Positions 58,401 to 64,000 of a DNA stretch of 64,000 bases are shown in pieces. Position numbers and translations under genes: made by a program. This DNA comes from Amyelois transitella (taxonomy: Eukaryota; Arthropoda; Insecta; Lepidoptera; Pyralidae). Numbering within the stretch: the stretch's first letter is position 1; every line of letters starts with the position of its first letter. Under the pieces are notes generated by a model that saw only the letters and a program-made list of their open reading frames with translations, ran no database searches and was not told where the DNA came from. The stretch covers positions 11,369,001-11,433,000 of the forward strand of contig NC_083509.1 in NCBI RefSeq assembly GCF_032362555.1, read 5' to 3'.

Positions 58401-61400
58401 GCGAAATAATTTGTTTACGTATTTTAATGTAATGTTTTATTTTCATAGGTTTCAGTACAGGCATATTAAAATAATAATTTGTGAATTATTTATTTACTTT
58501 ACAATTATATATAATTACAGTTATGATAGAAGTTAAAATATATGTTTATGGTTCTCAAAGTATCACTATTCACTCATCTCAACAGAGTCGCTTTCGTCTG
58601 AATCAGAGTCATTAACATTAATAATAAATTCATTATCCATATCAAAGTATTGCGAATATTGTTTTTCTGTGTCTTCAACATGCCGACACGTGTTTGCCCA
58701 CATTGTACGATCAATCATTTCAAGTCGTTTATTTATTAGTGCCATAATGGATGTTAAATTTTGAGCAACATTTTTACTAGCGACGTAGTTTTTTAATATC
58801 CCCCATATTTTTTCTATGGGATTAAGTTCCGGGTGGTAAGGGGGTAATCGTAGAATTTCAAACCCTTTCGATTCAACTAGTTCATCGATAACAAATCTTT
58901 TGAATTTATCTTTGTTTTTCAAAATTAAATCGTAAAGTTGTATTTTTTTCATCGTTTCGTCAAACGGAATATTTTTTTCGGCAAGCCATGTTTGCATTTC
59001 ATTCTTGTTTGAGTTCGAGTTAGGTGCTTTTTCTAGTAAAGCATTGTGGTAAGAAGCGTTATCCACAACGATGACAGAGTTTTCTGGGAGATTGGGCAGC
59101 AATTGTGTGCTAAGCCACTTTTTATAATTATTCAGGTTCATGTTGTCGTGATAATCTCCACTTGTTGAATTTGCTTTATACACTAAGCTAGCATTTGGGA
59201 CAAATCCTTCACACCCACCAGCGTGGACAATAATGACCCGCAAACCTTTAGATATTTTTTTTGTACTGGTGACACTCCTTTCGCTAGTTTCCAGCACATG
59301 TTCTGAATATGTGTTGTGTGAACGTAACTTTCATCCGTGAAAACGACATATCGGCCATCATCACGGTAATTTTTTAATCGCCTTAAATATTGGAACCGCA
59401 GCATTTGTATGTCGTGCTTTTCGACTAGAGCTTTACGGTTGTCATCTATTTTTGACCACTCGTAGCCTGATTCCTTCAAAATAGTGCGCAGTGTTTCTAT
59501 ACACCCAGTAAAGCCAATTCTTTCTATTAATATCTGTTTAAGCTTTCTTAATGTTGGTACTTCATTAAATTCTGTATGGAATGAAGCTATTGTTCTTCGA
59601 AGCACACCTATATCAAAATCATCAAGCTTTGACTTAGGACGCGCTCTTTTTGGTTTTGAGGGAGATTTAAAAATTTTCGGCGATACATCCTTTGATGTTC
59701 CAGCTTGTTTTTCTTCTTTTAAAATTCGCGTAATCGTGGATTCACTAACACCAACGGCTTGGGCAGTTCGCCACCTAGCATCAGTAAGTTTTTCCACTCC
59801 ATTTTCCGCTTCAAATTTCATTCGGTGGTATACTTTAGCAATAATTTCTTTTGCCTGTAAAAAAATCAATAGCATTTATTTTTCAATTCAGTATACAGCA
59901 AAAAAAAAAACATTCAGTCTCATATAATTTGGTAAAATAAATAAAAAAGTCTGACGTAACTTTACATGTTAAAAATCAAATAAGTTTTTTTATATTTTAT
60001 TTACCTGGCTTCGAAGATGTTTTTTTGTCGACATGCTGACGGTACTTTTGAGATCGAACGATGCGTGCTCCTACGTTTGAGCCTAACCGGCAAATGAACG
60101 ATTGATGTTTAGGTGTATTGCGTCCATATTTGATATTTGCTTGTGTGCGTAAATACGAAGGTGGGGCGCGTCACTTCAGCTTAGACAATCTCTACATATA
60201 TCGACCAAAAATCGCTTGTGATAAGTGGTAATTGAATAAACTTTGTGAATAATACATTTTTTTGACAAAGTTTATTGCTAATAACTAGGTACCTAGATGT
60301 TACATTTTGAATTTGTAAATAAAATTGTTATTATTATATTTTCAATTGGCTGAGCACGTTAAATTGTATTAATTTTACCCTCCAACTAGTGCATCTGATG
60401 CGCGCCATCTATTTTAATCAATGAATAACATTAAAAAGCACCTCGATGTGCTGTTTTGGCGGGCAGCATCTAGTACCCAAGATATTAACTAGATGGCGTT
60501 TTATACTTGTAAAATTTGACAGTTGCCATTTACTCTCTTCCTCTTCCGAATATACATCAGCACGCAGTACACATTCTTTTATTTAAATTCCAAATTAAAC
60601 AGTCCAGTAGAAGCGTAGACAGGATGTTAATTTTCTTTGTGTAAAAATTAATTATTATTTACAGATTTCCTACATAAAAAACTAGACGACTACATAGAGA
60701 AGAATATGCCTAAAGTGAAAGTATTAAGGCTGAAATCGCGGAGTGGGTTGATAACGGCGCGACTGGCCGGCGCTGAAAAGGCTACTGGAGACGTTTTGAT
60801 ATTCCTGGACTCTCATACTGAGGCTAACGTGAATTGGCTTCCGCCTTTGTTAGGTGGGTCTCTATTGTGTCTTCTCTTCCTGTTTGGAGTCCCGGTTGCA
60901 TCCTCACTATTCGGGAGAGGAGCCCGGGGTAAGCCCTTGACCATGGATCCTGGATTGGGTGAGTCAGGTTTTTACATGAACCGACTGCCATCTGAGCTCC
61001 GCAACCTTTGCAGGGGAACCTAAGCCGTATCAGATCATGATTACACAACCTGTTGCCTAAATGTGCAGGTTTCCTCACGATGTTTTTTCTTACCGTAAGA
61101 GCATCGGTTAGTATTAAAACTAATGTACATTATTTCTAAAATAGTGGTACATGGCCGAGTACAATCATCCGACTTTCGATTTGAACCAGTGCCCTTCTGC
61201 GCATCACGCATTTTAATCGGACACCTTACGGTTTCGACCACCGACGCCGGGAACCACACGGCACTTGCTTTTTACCATTATTCTGTTTTCTGTAGTGATT
61301 TACTAACTTTGCGACTGTACTTCCCACAGAGCCGATAGCGTTAAACTATCGAACGGTTGTGTGCCCGTTCATAGACGTGATAGCTTACGACACGTTGGAG

Positions 61401-63583
61401 TACCGCGCCCAGGACGAGGGAGCCCGGGGCGCGTTCGACTGGCAGTTCTTCTACAAGCGGTTGCCGGTATTGCCCAGGGATGAGGAGAACATGCCGGAGC
61501 CTTTCGAGTGAGTGGTCTACTTCATTTGGTGTCGTGGTGTCGAAGACTCGTTGGAGTGCCGCGCCCAGGGCGAGGGAGCCCGGGGCGCGTTCGACTGGCA
61601 GTTCTTCTACAAGCGGCTGCCAGTGTTACCCAGGGACGAGGAGAACATGCCGGAGCCTTTCGAGTGAGTGGTCTACTTCATTTGGTGTCGTGGTGTCGAA
61701 GACTCGTTGGAGTGCCGCGCCCAGGGCGAGGGAGCCCGGGGCGCGTTCGACTGGCAGTTCTTCTACAAGCGGTTGCCAGTATTGCCCAGGGACGAGGAGA
61801 ACATGCCGGAGCCTTTCGAGTGAGTGGTCTACTTCATTTGGTGTCGTGGTGTCGAAGACTCGTTGGAGTGCCGCGCCCAGGGCGAGGGAGCCCGGGGCGC
61901 GTTCGACTGGCAGTTCTTCTACAAGCGGCTGCCAGTGTTACCCAGGGACGAGGAGAACATGCCGGAGCCTTTCGAGTGAGTGGTCTACTTCATTTGGTGT
62001 CGTGGTGTCGAAGACACGTTGGAGTGCCGCGCCCAGGGCGAGGGAGCCCGGGGCGCGTTCGACTGGCAGTTCTTCTACAAGCGGCTGCCAGTATTGCCCA
62101 GGGACGAGGAGAACATGCCGGAGCCTTTCGAGTGAGTGGTCTACTTCATTTGGTGTCGTGGTGTCGTTCAGCATTTGAAATAGGTCCACTACTATCTGTT
62201 TGGATGTCGTAAAAGTGAAGGCGTGAAGGCGTGATTGTATGTATGTGTGTGTCGTATACGGGTTCAGATCGTATCTTTCGTATGGATGTCGTAAAAGGCA
62301 ATGTAAAACGCAAGGGATAAAGGCGTGATTATTATGTATGTGTGTATCCTATACGGGTTCAGACTCCCCTGCAAATAAGATGCCACTTAGACGATAAAAA
62401 TATTCATTTAAGATTAATAACTATTGTTTTTGGTTTTAAATTTAGATTATTTCTGGTTTTAGGAGCCCTGTAATGGCGGGAGGGTTATTCGCGATATCGC
62501 GCGCCTTCTTCAACGAGTTGGGGGGGTACGACCCTGGGCTGGATATTTGGGGGGGAGAGCAGTACGAACTTAGCTTTAAGGTATATTTACAGTCTAAATG
62601 AATGAATGAATGAAAACATAATTTTCTTTTGAAAAGAATACACATCTCTGACAGTAAGCTTCAAGATTTGTGTTCCTATAGTAAAAGTGGTAGGGAGTTT
62701 ATGTGTCTATCAATGAACTATATTTTTATTTCCCTCTAAAAAGATTACAAGTCTCTAACAAAGTCCTAGTGGCTTCTTTCTTATCCGTTATCAGCGTGGC
62801 GTTTGCTCAAGGGATGAGTAATTAAATAAATCGAGACGATCTTGCATGAAGATTACCATGGAAGAAAAGAATTATGAATAAGGATGAAGTGAAGGAATTA
62901 TGCAAATGATAAAATAAATGCCTGGTTGCAATTTCTTTGCATTTTTTAATATCATGAAAAAATAAAATAGGCTTTGGGTTCATAGTCTAAAACTTAATAT
63001 CTAGTCGGTAAAAACACAGAATAGCGCCATCTAGCGCAATTCAATGAAACTACAACGCGGCGATAACACGTTACATCTCCACTCAATATAAGCCTTGAGT
63101 AATTTACTAGAAATAGATCGTGGCAATTGGATAGATGTAGTCTATGCCTACCCCTCCGGGAAATAGGCAATGTATGTATTCTTTTAATGTTAGTGTGTAG
63201 CCGTGTGGTTCCCGCTACCATTACATAAAAGAATAGGACCACTCCATCTCTTTCCCATGGATGTCGTAAAAGGCGACTAAGGGATAGGTTTATAAACTTA
63301 GGATTCCTCTTTTAGGCGATGGGCTAGCAACCTGTCACTACTTGAATCTCAGTTCTATCATTAAGCCAAATAGCTGAACGTGGCCATTCAGTCTTTTCAA
63401 GACTGTTGGCTCTGTCTACCCCGCAAGGGATATAGACGTGACCATATGTATGTATGTATGTTATTGTGTTAGATATGGCAGTGCGGCGGTCGGATGTTGG
63501 ACGCGCCGTGTTCCCGCGTTGGACACATTTACCGCAAATTCGCGCCGTTCCCCAACCCCAACCATGGGGATTTCGTTGGCAAG
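55416..63583 (+). CDS. Polypeptide N-acetylgalactosaminyltransferase (3' end beyond window)
   Basis: Eight exons join in frame: 55416-55607, 56174-56225, 56930-57065, 57388-57563, 60665-60853, 61330-61507, 62463-62580 and 63473-63583. The N-terminus is type II membrane: a short basic cytosolic part ([11 protein letters not shown]), then [15 protein letters not shown]. The GT-A catalytic domain follows: [40 protein letters not shown], the metal motif DSH in [30 protein letters not shown], and the acceptor-site block [10 protein letters not shown] with [12 protein letters not shown] conserved histidine sits in [11 protein letters not shown]. Known role: it adds the first GalNAc of mucin-type O-glycans to Ser/Thr in the Golgi. 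The lectin (ricin-B) domain must lie past 64000. I cannot name the paralogue. Confidence 0.95.
57101..57378. repeat. Repeat A (minus) and repeat D (plus) before GalNAc-transferase exon 4
   Basis: 57101-57300 is a minus family A copy. 57305-57378 is the 3' end of family D with its (TCTAT)n tail, which runs to within 9 bases of the exon 4 acceptor at 57387 and forms its pyrimidine-rich tract. Confidence 0.75.
57607..57702 (+). repeat. Repeat family D fragment
   Basis: GATGAAAATGCTGCGGTGTA and CCGCTTCTTCTGCACTGACG; intron 4 of the GalNAc-transferase. Confidence 0.55.
58071..60192 (-). mobile_element. Tc1/mariner-superfamily element, DD82E (Sailor-like)
   Basis: Perfect 32-bp terminal inverted repeats start GAGATTGTCTAAGCTGAAGT (58071 inward and 60192 inward) and are flanked by TA on both sides (58069-58070, 60193-60194). 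That gives a 2122-bp element inside intron 4 of the GalNAc-transferase, on the opposite strand. It carries one transposase gene. Identical inverted repeats and few lesions suggest recent insertion. Confidence 0.92.
58566..60034 (-). pseudogene. DD82E transposase with one frameshift
   Basis: Exon 60005-60034 ([10 protein letters not shown]) splices in phase 0 to 59854 downward ([20 protein letters not shown]). A helix-turn-helix region ([20 protein letters not shown]) precedes the DDE core. The first aspartate is in [13 protein letters not shown], the second in [11 protein letters not shown], and the glutamate in [11 protein letters not shown]. 82 residues separate the second D from E. The frame breaks at an eight-T run (59255-59262, A8 on the coding strand) between GVSPVQKK and [15 protein letters not shown]. 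Otherwise the gene looks intact to its stop at 58566-58568. One base change in that run decides whether this copy is active; it could also be a sequencing error. Confidence 0.85.
60855..61255 (+). repeat. Interspersed repeat family G copy
   Basis: Begins at the exon 5 donor region and matches 19020-19340 and 33675-33900 (CTTTGCAGGGGAACC, AGAGCATCGGTTAG). The end (ACACCTTACGGTTTCGACCA) resembles the tRNA-like pieces at 29791 and 31920 in reverse. Confidence 0.6.
61392..62132 (+). repeat. 156-bp tandem array of GalNAc-transferase exon 6 (five units)
   Basis: The last 116 or so bases of exon 6 (ACGTTGGAGTACCGC to the donor) and the first 38-40 bases of its intron recur four more times. GTGAGT donors lie at 61508, 61664, 61820, 61976 and 62132, exactly 156 apart. 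The extra copies share CGCCCAGGGCGAGG where the true exon has CGCCCAGGACGAGG. Units 2 and 4 carry the same CGGCTGCCAGTGTTACCC variant, so the array probably grew by two-unit steps. Long open frames across the array result from the period being a multiple of three. Confidence 0.92.
62840..63172. repeat. Repeat family C pieces
   Basis: TTATGAATAAGGATGAAGTGA near 62875 and TGCCTACCCCTCCGGGAAAT near 63150 are reverse family C words; intron 7 of the GalNAc-transferase. Confidence 0.5.
63197..63463 (-). repeat. Repeat family A copy before GalNAc-transferase exon 8
   Basis: Well-conserved full-length minus copy. Its (TATG)n start ends only about 10 bases before the exon 8 acceptor (TTATTGTGTTAG). 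Confidence 0.75.
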
Positions 63584-63698
63584 GTAAGAATTTTTTTTTT
63601 TTTAATATAATCCTTATTACTTCCTTCGGGATTAATTTTCGTAAGAGAAATTTGTGATGCGGCGACATATCTAAGTCTCTAAGTCTAGTGGTAACAGC

Positions 63699-63900
63699 CA
63701 ATAGAATACATTTATTTTCAAAATTGGAAACAAAGTATCACTTAATGACGTCACATCATTTAAATCTAATTATAACTATTACCGCTTCCAAAACGCATGT
63801 GTAGAAGAAGCGGCGGAAAACATATCGTGGACGAGTAATATAAAATTAATGATTTCAATACGAATACGAATTGTTCGTGGTACATACATGCACATTGCAC
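63699..63900 (-). repeat. Repeat family D copy
   Basis: GAATACATTTATTTTCAAAA start, GACGTCACATCATTTAAATC and the CCGCTTCCAAAACGCATGTG stem; partial at its far end. Confidence 0.65.
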
Positions 63901-64000
63901 ATTCACATTGTTTATTACTTTTAATTATGTATGTGCTCAACAAATGTATTTTGATAGTGAACAAAGCTTTTATCTATTTATCTACATATCTAATATTTCA

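Noticed and set aside
61480-62212. Two long overlapping plus frames of over 230 codons (repeating [14 protein letters not shown] and [16 protein letters not shown] units)
   Set aside because: They are off-frame readings of the 156-bp exon array; the period is divisible by three, so all frames repeat and stay open. The real frame is the GalNAc-transferase one.

Overview
The window is nuclear DNA of an insect, almost certainly a moth or butterfly. The genes are intron-rich with GT/AG splice sites. The introns are filled with repeat types known from Lepidoptera: non-autonomous Helitrons ending in CTAGT, tRNA-derived SINEs and (TATG)n-tailed SINE-like repeats. I assembled the gene models by hand from splice sites and reading phase; every internal junction of the models below keeps frame except the last ARSB junction.

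Layout, left to right. (1) 1-1211: last two exons of a YPEL5-type Yippee gene (+). (2) 3351-5788: a decayed DNA transposon with about 440-bp inverted repeats and a broken spliced ORF. (3) 8009-9910: an intronless corkscrew/SHP2 tyrosine phosphatase (-), probably with an upstream non-coding exon near 11.5 kb. (4) 12911-13459: a two-exon 142-residue basic protein (-) of unknown function with two PCNA-box-like motifs. (5) 14248-23306: a nine-exon HORMA-domain meiotic protein (+; HORMAD/Hop1 type) with HORMA, a C4HC3 PHD-like finger and a winged helix. (6) 23960-35084: an arylsulfatase B-type sulfatase (-, about 12 exons). (7) 39130-53936: calnexin (-, 12 coding exons plus two alternative transmembrane exons). 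(8) 55416-63583, running out of the window: a polypeptide GalNAc-transferase (+, eight exons seen), head-to-head with calnexin and carrying a DD82E Tc1/mariner (Sailor-like) element in intron 4.

The genes are not a pathway cluster, although calnexin (ER lectin chaperone), the GalNAc-transferase (Golgi O-glycosylation) and the sulfatase (lysosomal or secreted) all serve the secretory route.

The most striking feature is the relation between repeats and exons. Three genes carry tandemly duplicated exon pieces: HORMAD exon 4, GalNAc-transferase exon 6 and the calnexin transmembrane exon. Two degraded copies of a sulfatase exon lie in a HORMAD intron. One SINE-like family starts within a few bases of three sulfatase splice donors. 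A second repeat family supplies the pyrimidine-rich stretch before the acceptors of two different genes.
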